64,000 nucleotides of DNA from Gyromitra esculenta. Taxonomy: Eukaryota > Ascomycota > Pezizomycetes > Pezizales > Discinaceae. This document shows positions 22,650-32,689 of this stretch, piece by piece. Location: the NCBI GenBank assembly GCA_038503075.1, contig JBCAML010000001.1:2232001-2296000 (forward strand), written 5' to 3'. How positions within the stretch are numbered: position 1 is the stretch's first letter; each line of letters opens with the position of its first letter. Position numbers and translations under genes: made by a program. The notes beneath the pieces were generated by a model. The model ran no database searches. It had not been told where the DNA came from and saw nothing but the letters and a program-made list of their open reading frames with translations.

Positions 22650-24503
22650 ATGTCCCACCCGCAACAACAACAACGAAAACGTCGGGGCAAACCTCAGACC
22701 TTACCTCAGAAGGTTCTCTATAACATTCTATGCCATTTGCCAACAGCTTCCCTCTTTACTGCGTCGTTGGTGTCATCGGAGTGGCGTAAACTGATATTCG
22801 AATCGGGACGTCTCTCAAACTCGCTCCTCCGCCCACACCTCTCTGTACTGCGTGAGCGCTTCGGCTTCGATCAGGTCCCTCACCGACTTCCCATATCGGC
22901 TGTTCGACAACTCCTCCTCCGATACGCGAAGCAAGAGCTGCCAAGCACGCTCTGCGCTAAAGAAATCTACGATACTAAGGCATGCACCTCAGAGAGTACA
23001 TGGCGCGACGAATGCTCCGTCCCGTTGCGTATGCGCCGCTTCGCTGTTTGTGGGTCACTCCTCGCAATTGCAACGAGGAGTAGACATATCTACGTGTTTG
23101 AGCTTACCAAGAAGCCCATGGAGCTCCTGACAAAAATCCCAGTCACGAAATATCCGATAGCGCTGGCGATATCGGAAGCATATTTAGCAATTCTCGACAA
23201 CGACTCTGTGAGCATGTATTCATTGCTGGCTCGGAATACACCATCTTTCATGGTCATACACATATATTCCATCAAGATCCCGCAGATTCGGCACCCATCT
23301 GCGGTAGCCATCACACCGAGCCTTGAGACAACGCCATTGGTGGCTGTACTTGCGTCCTCGGTATATTTGGTCCACCCTTCGTATGCACTGACCCAAAAGC
23401 GGGGCGGCTTCTTCCGCAGCCACGATGAAGAAGAGGAAGAAGAAGAGGTGATCATCGACACTTCACGAAAGGGCAAGGAGAAAGAAAAACTACCGCTTTC
23501 TCACTCCCTTTCGTCACTCAGGAGAAATCCATGGCTCTTAGACACTATCGGCTCGGGCATAGGTGCCTCATTCCCATTAGCGTTCTCAATGCACGGCCGC
23601 CAAGTGTCTTTTTCGGCGTGGGGGGAACACAATAGCGAATTCCAGCGTTCTGGGTTTATCGGAGGGCTGTGGAGTAACGAAGATCCAGTACAACTTGAGC
23701 AACGTAATTTGCTTTCCCTTAAGGACGGCGAGAATGTTCACAATGTTACATACGCCACGGACCAAATTTGGCGCTTCTACACAGCAAGGCTATCATACAA
23801 AAAAAAGAATGTCGATGGTTCAACAACCCCCATAGGCACAGTTAGAAATCGCTGGCAGGCGCGCTTGGTCGACACAGGTGACCATATGCCAATTGAATCA
23901 GCTATGCATCTCTACGACTCCTTCTACCTCGTCACAGAAGTGACAACTAGATTGGTAAGAATTATATCAATGGCACCCTTTGCAAGCAAGATGATATTAT
24001 ATCGTCGCCTCGACCTCGACTTCGGATCATCTGGCTCCAGCCCCAAGCCCGGCTCCAGCACTGCTGCAGAGAAAGCAGCAAAACACTGTGGGTATGTAGT
24101 AATACCAGGAGGTAAAGACAGTGGCTATATCGCATTCAACCATCGCCCAGGCTTCATCAGGATTTTGCCGATAAGACGGATCCCAACGCATAATTCCGCG
24201 AACCTCTCAGAGGAACAACAAATGGAGTTAAGTCAAGAGATTACGAATGAACTTAGAGAGATTGCAATCGGTGAGGATGATGATATCGTCGGGATGTCTG
24301 GTGATTCAAAGCGCTTGGTAGTGGTTATGGAGAACAAAGTTGTTGTGGTGCGGTTGTGGTGCGACGATACACCAGGTCGAAGCGTGGAGAGTGATGTTAA
24401 GCCAGATTGGGTAGTGAACAAGTCTGGGGCGATGAGAAAGGTAGGGGAGCGGATGTCACTACTGATGTGGGGAATGAGCTGCGTACAGTGCGTGGTGCAG
24501 TAG
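22650..24503 (+). CDS. F-box protein with large C-terminal domain
   Basis: A single uninterrupted frame of 617 aa starting at ATG 22650 (MSHPQQQQRKRRGKP); the open frame extends further upstream but without an ATG. Residues about 15-50 form an F-box-like motif (TLPQKVLYNILCHLPTASLF, then LVSSEWRKLIF), which would bind Skp1 in an SCF ubiquitin ligase. The rest has repeated beta-rich segments consistent with a propeller-like substrate-binding fold, plus an acidic run (DEEEEEEEV) near residue 270. Many Pezizomycotina carry related F-box proteins of unknown target. Lack of introns is usual for them. Confidence 0.78.
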   Translation: MSHPQQQQRKRRGKPQTLPQKVLYNILCHLPTASLFTASLVSSEWRKLIFESGRLSNSLLRPHLSVLRERFGFDQVPHRLPISAVRQLLLRYAKQELPSTLCAKEIYDTKACTSESTWRDECSVPLRMRRFAVCGSLLAIATRSRHIYVFELTKKPMELLTKIPVTKYPIALAISEAYLAILDNDSVSMYSLLARNTPSFMVIHIYSIKIPQIRHPSAVAITPSLETTPLVAVLASSVYLVHPSYALTQKRGGFFRSHDEEEEEEEVIIDTSRKGKEKEKLPLSHSLSSLRRNPWLLDTIGSGIGASFPLAFSMHGRQVSFSAWGEHNSEFQRSGFIGGLWSNEDPVQLEQRNLLSLKDGENVHNVTYATDQIWRFYTARLSYKKKNVDGSTTPIGTVRNRWQARLVDTGDHMPIESAMHLYDSFYLVTEVTTRLVRIISMAPFASKMILYRRLDLDFGSSGSSPKPGSSTAAEKAAKHCGYVVIPGGKDSGYIAFNHRPGFIRILPIRRIPTHNSANLSEEQQMELSQEITNELREIAIGEDDDIVGMSGDSKRLVVVMENKVVVVRLWCDDTPGRSVESDVKPDWVVNKSGAMRKVGERMSLLMWGMSCVQCVVQ

Positions 24504-25761
24504 AGATTGTGGGCCGAATTTTGCGTAGATGAGTGGTTATTATTACAGTGTGGATATTTGGTATTTTGTCTGAATTTATGTTAGTTGAGATGAATGGGAA
24601 GAAAGGGTCGGTAAGTACCTACTCTCACGAGTCTAAGCGTCCGGAGCTTTTGTTGTCTCGTCATGGGTCATGGTGTATCACTCACTGCACATGCACGATT
24701 TGCTGTTTTGGCTTAGACAGCCACCTAAATAGACAAGTGGGGTACAATTTCGTTTTGTTTTTTTTGTACAATTGTTTTCATGATATCCGGGTAATTATTG
24801 ATGGGTTTTTATGTAATTTTCGCCCAAATGGTAATGTGACTAGCTTTTGTCAACTGGGGATGGCGGGTACACTATTTTAGCGACACACTTTAAACTTCTG
24901 ATATCAATTGTTATGATTCTCTTATTTTTCAATATTTCTGGCCTGTAATAATTCAGTTGGCTATTAATGGCCACTAAGGACGTCATGTTAAATACTATGT
25001 ACTCTATACAGTTGTTAAATAGGTGGACGAAACAAAACTCAACAAAGAAGACCTGCAGAAGCTAAGAGCCGCAAGGGACCAACTCCTAGATCTTGTAAAT
25101 GATAATTGGTTACTTCACGCGTAGGCGGGAGATGTAGGTATCGACCGCAAACACGTACTATTGGCTGTAAGACTTGACACCTGTAATTGCGATCATCAGA
25201 GCGTATTTCGGTTCTATCACCATTATCATGGTATGACGGTGACTGGAATACTGGATGGCTGGCTGAAATAATTGCAATAGCAAATATCCCGCAGGTTCAA
25301 CTTGCTGCGTTTTTTTGCATCACTCTGATGCTCATAATAAACAACTTTAAAACCCCTCAGATTTGCGATCGATCCCTGGTGATAATCATCTCTTAGCCAA
25401 GCTAATAATAATTCGCGAAAACGGGTTAACTCGTTTCGGCGAAGATTAGTTGGTACACATGGATACCGATTGGGCAAACGTTTCCCCTCCCGTCAACTTT
25501 CCAAACGGACGACTTCTGGGCGGCAGCCTACCTATGACACGAGCATGCGGGGAACGAGCCTGGCCGGCCAGCCCAGCTAATGGGGTGACCAGGACTAGGC
25601 TTCTATGACGAGAGGGCACCCTGGAATAGTATCCATCTTATCTTATCATCTTATCGCCCAGCGATAACTACCCCAGAACAAAACTCCACACTCGACACCT
25701 GATTCTCATATCACCCGCACAAACCCCCGGGAATAATTCTCCTTCCTTGCAAAATATCATA
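24504..25761. other. intergenic, no gene seen
   Basis: 3' UTR of the F-box gene and the upstream region of the next plus-strand gene. Overlapping short frames near 24533-24880 and 25187-25477 have no family features. ATCTTATC repeats occur at about 25630-25655, upstream of the next gene. Confidence 0.4.
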
Positions 25762-26781
25762 ATGGCTACCGTTTCACCTCCTCTTTCCCCAAGTGCTTCC
25801 CAAAAATGGCCTCCTCACTCCTCACTCGCTTATAACTCCTATACGCGTGACCAGCTCGAACAACACTTCGGCAATCCTCATGATGGCACCCTGACCGGCA
25901 GCGTCGACGATCCCCAACGTATCTCCCGTATTCTTATTTTTGACAGCCAACATCCTTCATTTCCGCCAGAAATCTTCATCAAATCCAACCTCCACCTCGT
26001 CTTTGGCACCCCGATAAAGACTCTTCAATCTGTCCCTATCCCACTATTCCAGCAGTTGCCATGGGGCCCATCTCCAAGTAGTTCTGGGGAACCAGGCACG
26101 AAGGATAGATGGGGGTTTTCTGGGTGGTACGTCATCGACAACGTGCAACGCGTCGAGCATCGTAGCCCTGAGTTGTGCACTAGGCTAGAGGCAAAATGGG
26201 GCGCAAAGAAGGGACGTGCTGGACAGAGAACCCCTGAGGCGTGGAATAGGTGTTTAAGTGTAGATTGGGCGCTAGTTGCGCTGGGGAGGGTATCGGACAA
26301 AGACTGCCCCCTCGAGCACATGAGTCCTACTAGCAGGACACTGGATACTTTTAGCGACGAGGGTGGAGTTGGCCTTGGCCCCGGAGGTGGAGCTGGCTTC
26401 AAAGGATCTTACTTTGATGATGGTACTCCTGGTGATTACTTCCCTAGCCCACCGCCGCCAACCCGTCGAGTCACCGGTGTTGGTGTTATAGCCCCGCAAG
26501 TGGAAGAATACTTCATCCCCCCGCCTCCGCCGCCTCCATCCCGCGTACCAACTATGGGTGTGAGTTCGAATAGCTTCTCAGATGCAGGGTTTGATTGTAA
26601 ACTCATGGATGAAAGTATCATCAGCATATCTAAGCAATCGGAGGAGAGTATGAGTGAGAGTGAGTATGGGAATGTAACAAGGTCGGAGATTGAGGATTGT
26701 GATCGCTGGAGTGAGTTGAGTACTGGCCCAGTGGATAGGCAATGGACGGTCGTGTATGAGGAAAAGGATGAGCTTGTCTGA
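25762..26781 (+). CDS. unknown fungal protein with proline runs
   Basis: Intronless frame of 339 aa, starting at ATG 25762 (MATVSPPLSPSASQKWPP) with A/C-rich leader. The N-terminal half appears folded, with conserved-looking segments (FGTPIKTLQSVPIP, RWGFSGWYVI, VEHRSPELCTRLEAKW). The C-terminal half is glycine and proline rich (SPPPPTRR, PPPPPPPSRVP) and acidic at the end. I recognise no catalytic motif or membrane segment. Codon choice and length favour a real gene; similar proteins occur in other ascomycetes as hypothetical proteins, to my recollection. Confidence 0.7.
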   Translation: MATVSPPLSPSASQKWPPHSSLAYNSYTRDQLEQHFGNPHDGTLTGSVDDPQRISRILIFDSQHPSFPPEIFIKSNLHLVFGTPIKTLQSVPIPLFQQLPWGPSPSSSGEPGTKDRWGFSGWYVIDNVQRVEHRSPELCTRLEAKWGAKKGRAGQRTPEAWNRCLSVDWALVALGRVSDKDCPLEHMSPTSRTLDTFSDEGGVGLGPGGGAGFKGSYFDDGTPGDYFPSPPPPTRRVTGVGVIAPQVEEYFIPPPPPPPSRVPTMGVSSNSFSDAGFDCKLMDESIISISKQSEESMSESEYGNVTRSEIEDCDRWSELSTGPVDRQWTVVYEEKDELV

Positions 26782-27235
26782 GTATGTAATTTCTTTTCAG
26801 TTTAGGAGGGTCTTAATGGATTTATATCACTGGGGAAAGTTATATATTGGTTCTTGTGATGAGATTCGTGGTTGTGTTTTTTATTTAGTTTCTATTTGCT
26901 AAGTTGTTGGTCTTTGGATCGCTGAAGCATGGATTGGGATTGACTGAAATTGCTATTTCTTGTGAGCTGGCGTGATGGGGAGGCGCCGTAGCATTTTCGG
27001 TTTTTTATATCAAGTCTTACCATTTAGTACATGTAGGTATCGTGTTTCTTACGAAAGCGCGACGGCTGTTTCATCATTCACTCAATAACACAAATTTTTC
27101 AAATGTGGTGTGGTGATTTTTCATGGTCGATCCTAGATCCTTGACGAGACAATGCTTGGTTAGTTACCATCAAACGTACCCTGCATCTGAAAAATCAAAA
27201 CCCTAAAGCAGAGGTGTCGAAAGAAAATAAACCTC
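26782..27235. other. 3' flank, no gene seen
   Basis: T-rich 3' UTR-like sequence up to the fold-back element. No feature. Confidence 0.4.
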
Positions 27236-27642
27236 CAGAGCATTGGGGGGTCGGCGAGGCAGTGGGTATAACGAGGCTTGGCGATCTTGGCTAACAAACT
27301 GATCTCCATTTTGTGGCAAAATTATTTCATCTGCTACCCAAACCTCGTTATATGGTGCGAGAAGGCGTAGGGGGGGACCTGGGCAACCTAGTCCACACCC
27401 TCTTCAAAAAGAGATTTGTGAGCAAAGCCACAATCAAAAAAACACAATCTGGGGGAATGCCACTAAATCTGTGGCTTTTTGACCACACATTTTCGTCTCT
27501 TGGTAAGCCGCCAAAAGCCTCTTTTGCTGTTTTCAGTATCTGATTGGTCAAAATCATCTAAGGTGTGGACAAGCTTGCCCAGGTCCCCCCCTACGCCTTC
27601 TCGCACCATACCCTCTGCCTCGCCGACCCCTCCACCGCTCTG
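27236..27642. mobile_element. fold-back element with ~80-bp arms
   Basis: Left arm 27236-27268 plus 27353-27399 and right arm 27562-27642 are near-identical inverted repeats. Shared words from the outside inwards are CAGAGC, GGGGTCGGCGAGGCAG, GGGTA/TGGTGCGAGAAGG, CGTAGGGGGGGACCTGGG and GTCCACACC. The left arm is split by an 82-bp insertion listed separately. There is no coding capacity. Class is not certain; the CAGAG terminus is compatible with hAT, but no target duplication was found. Confidence 0.75.
27269..27350. mobile_element. 82-bp MITE nested in the fold-back arm
   Basis: The insert begins TAACGAGGCTTGG and ends with its near-perfect inverted complement (CCAAACCTCGTTA, one mismatch). 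It is flanked by TA at 27267-27268 and 27351-27352. The opposite arm of the host element retains the uninterrupted GGGTATGG site, proving a TA-target insertion. Very small and non-coding. Confidence 0.82.
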
Positions 27643-27726
27643 CCGAAAAAAAAAGAAATAGAAGTACATGTATCAAAGGTAGCTAAGGAAAACTGTTTAG
27701 GTTCTTATAAATTTATAAATACTTAA

Positions 27727-27798
27727 GGTTACATGGCCCAATGGCAAGGCGCTTGACTACGAATCAAGAGATTCCAGGTTCGACCCCTGGTGTGATCA
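27727..27798 (+). tRNA. tRNA-Arg(ACG), intronless, variant acceptor stem
   Basis: 72-nt cloverleaf with anticodon loop CTACGAA and no intron. The acceptor strands are GGTTACA and TGTGATC: two changes from the other copies, which still pair through G-T wobbles. All arms are intact; possibly functional. Confidence 0.85.
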
Positions 27799-28163
27799 TT
27801 TCGGTTGTATATCGATTTTTTTTTTGTACTGTCCTAGATAGGACGTTCATAGGAATAAAGAGTTAGTTTTGTTACGCAGAGGTGCGTCCCCTTTCCTTGG
27901 GTGTGCTTGGGTAGGAGGTATTTTGAAGGAAACTTGGACGGGCACACAACTGGTGAGTGTGCAGTTGATTAGCCTATTTTCACCAGCTTTTGCGGACAGA
28001 GTACTAACTACATGTATCTGTTGGCCAACGTTGCAAATATTGAAAATATATGTGCCAAGGTATTAAGGAGCAGTTTCTGGTAAACTAGGCGTACTTGGGA
28101 GGCAATTACTAAAACAACCATGAACATAGCTGTGAACATCCGGTTTGGCTTCACACGTTGTTC
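27799..28163. other. spacer between facing tRNA-Arg genes
   Basis: No gene or RNA seen. Like the pair at 8220/8649, the two flanking tRNA genes face each other, but the spacer sequence is not evidently related. Confidence 0.4.
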
Positions 28164-28254
28164 TGATCGCACCAGGAGTCGAATCTGGAATCTCTTGATG
28201 CCATCACCCTTGGAGATTTCGTAGTCAAGCGCCTTGCCATTGGGCCATGCGATC
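28164..28254 (-). tRNA. tRNA-Arg(ACG) with diverged intron, possibly decaying
   Basis: Minus-strand copy with the acceptor GATCGCA/TGCGATC fully paired, anticodon ACG and a 19-nt intron at the usual place whose sequence differs at several positions from the 8220 and 8649 introns. The T stem has one A-C mismatch (CCAGA against CCTGG), so it may be weakened or a pseudogene. Confidence 0.75.
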
Positions 28255-28299
28255 ATGAAGTCTATGTAACCGGTTACATGCATGTACATACATAGAAGT

Positions 28300-28419
28300 T
28301 CCTATCAACTCGGATATGGGTGTAAAAATCGGAAAACTTTAATCCCTACTCCCAAAGAAATTTGTATGAACAGAGATTAAAGATTTCCGATTTTTATGAT
28401 CATGTCCGAGTAGATAGGA
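28300..28419. mobile_element. 120-bp fold-back element
   Basis: Arms of about 45 bp in inverted orientation: TCCTATC, A/T, ACTCGGA, then AAAAATCGGAAA and CTTTAATC are shared. The arms are separated by about 30 bases. No coding capacity; MITE-like. Confidence 0.65.
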
Positions 28420-28435
28420 TCTTAAATTTATCTTG

Positions 28436-28806
28436 TATAGTGCGAGAAGTCTTAGGGAACAAGCGTATCAAGGTTTAACTATTTTAACCAATCACCAACC
28501 TGAAATTAGCAGTTTAGTGCTGTTAATCCTACTCGCTCGCATGCGTACTAACCAGAAAACAGGGGGACGGTGTGACTTTGTATGCTACGGAATTCGTGCC
28601 TGGTGCCTTTGCATAGAAAGCCACACCCTGTTTTCCGGTTCATATTCTTGATAACAAGTAGAATGATGGTAATTCACTGCCACTTAGGCAACCTTTTCCC
28701 TCGATATTCTATGTGGCAGCCTGTGGCTTAGGAGTGAATCTCTTTTCCGAAGACAGTGTCTGGACCTTGAGACACTTGCGCGCCCCCTAAGACTTCTCGT
28801 ACCATA
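28436..28806. mobile_element. 371-bp inverted-repeat element
   Basis: Termini TAT-GT-CGAGAAGTCTTAGGG on both ends in inverted orientation (2 mismatches), with further patchy arm similarity (TCAAGGT). The terminal motif resembles the TATGGTGCGAGAAGG segment of the 27236 fold-back, suggesting related families. Interior frames are not credible genes. Confidence 0.55.
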
Positions 28807-30176
28807 TTTGAAATTAGACCCAGTACTGTTCAATAAATGCTTAGGGTTTGAAACTGTCGCCCGGGAAATGAAGGTGGTTTTCACGAAACCGAGATGCAGT
28901 TGTACATACTCATGCGATTATGGCTTGCAGTAATGGTGTAGTATTATATCAAAACATATGTGTAGTTGAAGCCGAGCTGTTCACAGGCACCATGTTTAAC
29001 TCGATAATTAAGTTCAGTTCTAGTCAAGGAGATGGTACGCTGAGGTTCTAGTGGTGTCTAGTGGCGTGGCAGACTTACTTAATATCATAGAGTATCACTC
29101 GACACTAGGCACCCTAATAGTATTTGTTTTTTGTTTCATTGGACGCACTCAACCCGTAGGCTATGATGCTAGGCTGCCTTCATAATTGCATGTGTGCTGT
29201 GACAAGAATATATGCTTGCAGAATTTCGATGCAGGAAGAGTAAACTGTTATCTCAATGATTCTGAAAATTTAACGCAGTTAACCCCCGCCACAATACCAC
29301 AGATTTTCCCCGACCTGCTCTTTCCCAGAGCATGATTATAATAGCACTGCTAGCTTCTTTTGTTGGAAATTGTCTCCTAGAGAATCCCGGCATCAAAGTT
29401 CCCTCGTGATAAAAACATGGTAAATATCCTTAAGAGGTCGGGGTTCGACCTGGACCTTGCGCAGGCCTGCGTTCGAGGTCCGTACCTCGAAGCCAGAGAA
29501 TGATAAATGAGGTATGATCGCTGTCGATTGTTCTCTGGTTCCATCTTTCACTAGCTTATATGCAAATTAGTTCGTATTTTGATTCCCTTAATTGCTGAAA
29601 GGATGTTGATGAATTTTTTATGTCTTCTTTAACCGCACTTAAAACATGCATACGTAACAATAGAAATCTTCTCACCTTTGATAATTTTGTCTTATATTTC
29701 TAAATTAGAACTAATTAGATATTAGGGCTGCTTTGAGGGGCAGAAAGAAACTTCCCTTATGAATGGCAACAGGCCTAGGCGTCGTAGCAATGGTGGCCTA
29801 ATACTGTGCGATCAAACTTTCATACAGCTGCACTCAAGAAGTTACCTGTATGTGCTCACACCAATTTCCTCCCACTCGGACCCTCAGTCCTAATCACGCC
29901 AAGCAATATGATTCGATTTAAAGTGACAAAGCCCTTCCTGAAAGCCAATCGATTGCATATTAACGGTTATGCCAAAATAACATGGAAGACACAAGAAAAC
30001 GCCGTCCCCATGAGCACTGAAGAAAATAAAAACCCAACCATTTTTTAAAAAAGATAGACGCCTGTAACATAATAGTAAATCAAATAGAACCATGACGAAT
30101 GCGCCTTTTTCTCCATCTCTCCAATGACCTTGTTACCGAAATAATAGAACAGGCTATAAACCCTACAAAATTTTAC
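28807..30176. other. intergenic, repeat-derived sequence
   Basis: Between the inverted-repeat element and the 3' end of the phosphoesterase gene. It contains a dispersed CAACCCG repeat copy at 29138-29168. No coding region is supported. Confidence 0.4.
29138..29168 (+). repeat. dispersed CAACCCG-AGG-TATG repeat, copy 2
   Basis: CATTGGACGCACTCAACCCG followed by TAGGCTATGATG; diverged relative of the copies at 4487, 54672 and 55358, also next to a T-rich stretch. Confidence 0.45.
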
Positions 30177-31942
30177 TTATTCCTGTTGTATTTGCGGAAC
30201 CACCATGCCCCCCTCCACAATAACCTGTTCATCAATTCTTTTATCTGTCTCCCCATGCTCCACCCTCTTCCATGTCGTAATTCTATCAGCTGGACTATCA
30301 ATTTCGAAGAGCCTGACTCTCCTATGGTAACCCCCGTAGCCCCCATAGCCTCCAAAACCGCTTCCTCCCGCATAACACATCCACATTTTTAGCTTCTCGC
30401 CTTCCTGGTCTAGCATGCAGTACTCATTTGCATGGTCATGCCCAGCACTAACAACACCAACATTAGCGTCGACAAGCACATCTTTAAACCCACTATTGAA
30501 CTTTGGTGCTGTAGGAGGCTCGCGGAATTTTCCGACGGTAGGGGCGCCAGGAGTGCGATATTCTGGAAGTGGGATGTGAATGAAAGCCATATTGAGATGA
30601 ACGAAGGAATAGCCAGAGGCGTGGCTCTTAAGGGATGCGTGGGTTTTTTTGAACCAATCAATTTGGGAAGGTTTAACCCAGTCGTAGCCACGGTACTTCT
30701 TTTCATCAGAGCTGTAGGAGTGCGTATCGAGGAAGTAGATTGTGATGGCAGAATGGTCGCCCCTGAAAGAACAAAGTTTTTAGTATCATCTCATACTCTA
30801 GCAAAATTAATGGTCGTACTTTTGCGTCTTAACTTCGATATAGTAGTTCCCAACGCCGCCCTCTTTCCCTTCCCGTCCCTTCTTATCCTTAATAATCGCA
30901 CCTAGTTCTGGCCCTGCCTCACTGAGTGAATAAGGGAGCGTCGCGGTAAGCTTCATAATTTCCTCCCTGCTAAGATTTCCCTCATCGTCATGGTTGCCCA
31001 AAATAGTAGCGTACGGGATCTTTCTTTTGATAAACGGCTCCGCAAATTTGAATATCGCAGACTGGGCATCAGGAGCCGTATCACCGTTAACTTGGTCGCC
31101 AGACAGTACGGCAAAATCAGGTTTCTCCTCGTCTAGAATTTTAGCAACGAACTCAAGAGTCCTGGGGTCCGCCTCGCATCCAGCTACACTCTCAGGGGGC
31201 TCTGCTTCGCGGCAGTGACCGGTACCAGTAGAAAGATGGAGATCTATTCCCAAATATTAGGCACCAACCCAACTAGAGTCTTCCGATTCGAAAAAGGGTA
31301 ATTACCTGAAACCTGAATGATCTTAAATTTATGATCCTTTAATTTTAGTACAGGCTTCTTGATCTCTACTGGTGGTCCCTTCCTCAATGTAATTCTCGCA
31401 TTTTCTCCCGATGTCAAGCTCCCCTCTCTCATCACCCACCCGGGCCTGACCTCCACTGCATCAACTCCAAATAATAAATCTACAGCCGTAACTGCATCAT
31501 CAATAATCTTCGTTTGGCGTTTAACCCAGATACCTCCTGGCCTTGTCTCCCATTTAATTCCATCTTCCACGGGCGGTTCCAACCGACCAACCCTAATATC
31601 GACCACAATCTTTTCCCCGGCAGTTTTATCGAGCTCCTCCTCCTTTTTTCGCTTGATGTGAATGTAACCCTGCTTGACCCACGCTTGACCTAGGTGTACA
31701 TCCTTATTAATTCTGATCCATCCCTCTCGCGTATCTAGTGTGCAATCTGAAAGTATCGCCACGCGAGAACAAGAGTGATACGTGATGTCCGTGATGACAG
31801 AGCCGGCGTGGTGCTCAGGAAGAAGGTTGTGGAGCTGAGGGGGTAAGAGGCGATAACGAATGTCGAGGAAGAAGATGGCTGTTACGAGAAGGATGGAAAG
31901 ACATATTATCTGAACAATCGTCCGGACGATTCGGCGAGCCAT
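30177..31942 (-). CDS. DCR2: Dcr2-type calcineurin-like phosphoesterase
   Basis: Three exons: 31942-31306, 31243-30820 and 30762-30177; total 1647 bases, 548 aa. A single transmembrane segment near the N-terminus (residues about 8-26) precedes a beta-rich region and a C-terminal metallophosphatase domain. The metal-binding blocks are in order: DLHLSTG, LSGDQVNGD, ILGNHDDE and VVSAGHDHAN, with YFLDTHSY between. Yeast Dcr2 is a phosphatase that promotes cell-cycle start and opposes the unfolded-protein response (family knowledge). The joins use donors GTAATT and GTACGA and restore the conserved blocks exactly. The start ATG 31942 gives a compact N-terminal anchor; the open frame extends further upstream. 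Confidence 0.82.
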
Positions 31943-32689
31943 GGTGGATTGTCGTGTAATTGACGTGATGAGGAAGAGGGTAGTCTTGAAGAAGAGATAA
32001 TCCAACGTTACATGAAAGGGATCACTATGACCCTTGCTTGATGCTGTTTGCCGAGCCGCCGACCTTGAATGTACCCCAAGATTATCAAATGAACCCGATG
32101 CGGATTTTATGTTTGTATGAGATTCTGCTTGGGGAGCTTTTTGCATCAATAAATCTGGGTCCCATGCATACATAAGGTTCTGACGGATATATTATATACT
32201 CGGAGCAGGCAAAAAGTACCCGGAAATGTAAGCTGTATGCACGCTATTTTGACCAGTCAAACAGTGAGCTTTTACTGAATCACCCAATCGATTGAGCCCT
32301 CCAACAGCTTGCATTTCCGGGTACTTATCATCTGCCCCGAGGAGAGCACATGTAGACAAAATGCCCCTATGTTTCGTATTCCGTTATCTTTAAATCGCGC
32401 GTTAGTATTTTTTTTTTGAAAGTGTGCACGTGCCCCTACCTAGAACACCAATACGACAGATTACAGTGACATCTTGTGAACGAGCCTTCGCCAACATATT
32501 TATTTCTCAGACTGGCATAAATTATGATATATGCACCACCTATTTAAGCTTATGTGCTTCTAAACTCAGATATCCGCGGATTATATGGTATAAACATGAT
32601 ATTCGATCTTCGCCCTGTTCTCAAGCCTAGACCCGGCTCTAGAATTCCTCTTACACGTATTCTGTAACCTAAAGAGGGTATAACGCTCT
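31943..32689. other. intergenic with MITE-like element
   Basis: Promoter side of the DCR2-type gene, followed by the family A element (32199-32341) and the 3' flank of the thioesterase-like gene. No coding region is supported. Confidence 0.4.
32199..32341. mobile_element. MITE-like element, family A copy 2
   Basis: 143 bp with inverted termini CTCGG-GCAGG and inner arm words AGTACCCGGAAATG-AAGCTGT. It is preceded by TA; the other side reads GA, probably a mutated TA. Arms match the element at 4067-4210 at most positions (shared GTACCCGGA-ATGTAAG), so the two form one family. Confidence 0.6.

Noticed and set aside
29420..29500. GTCGGGGTTCGACCTGG considered as a tRNA T arm
   Set aside because: No acceptor, D or anticodon stems could be placed around it.
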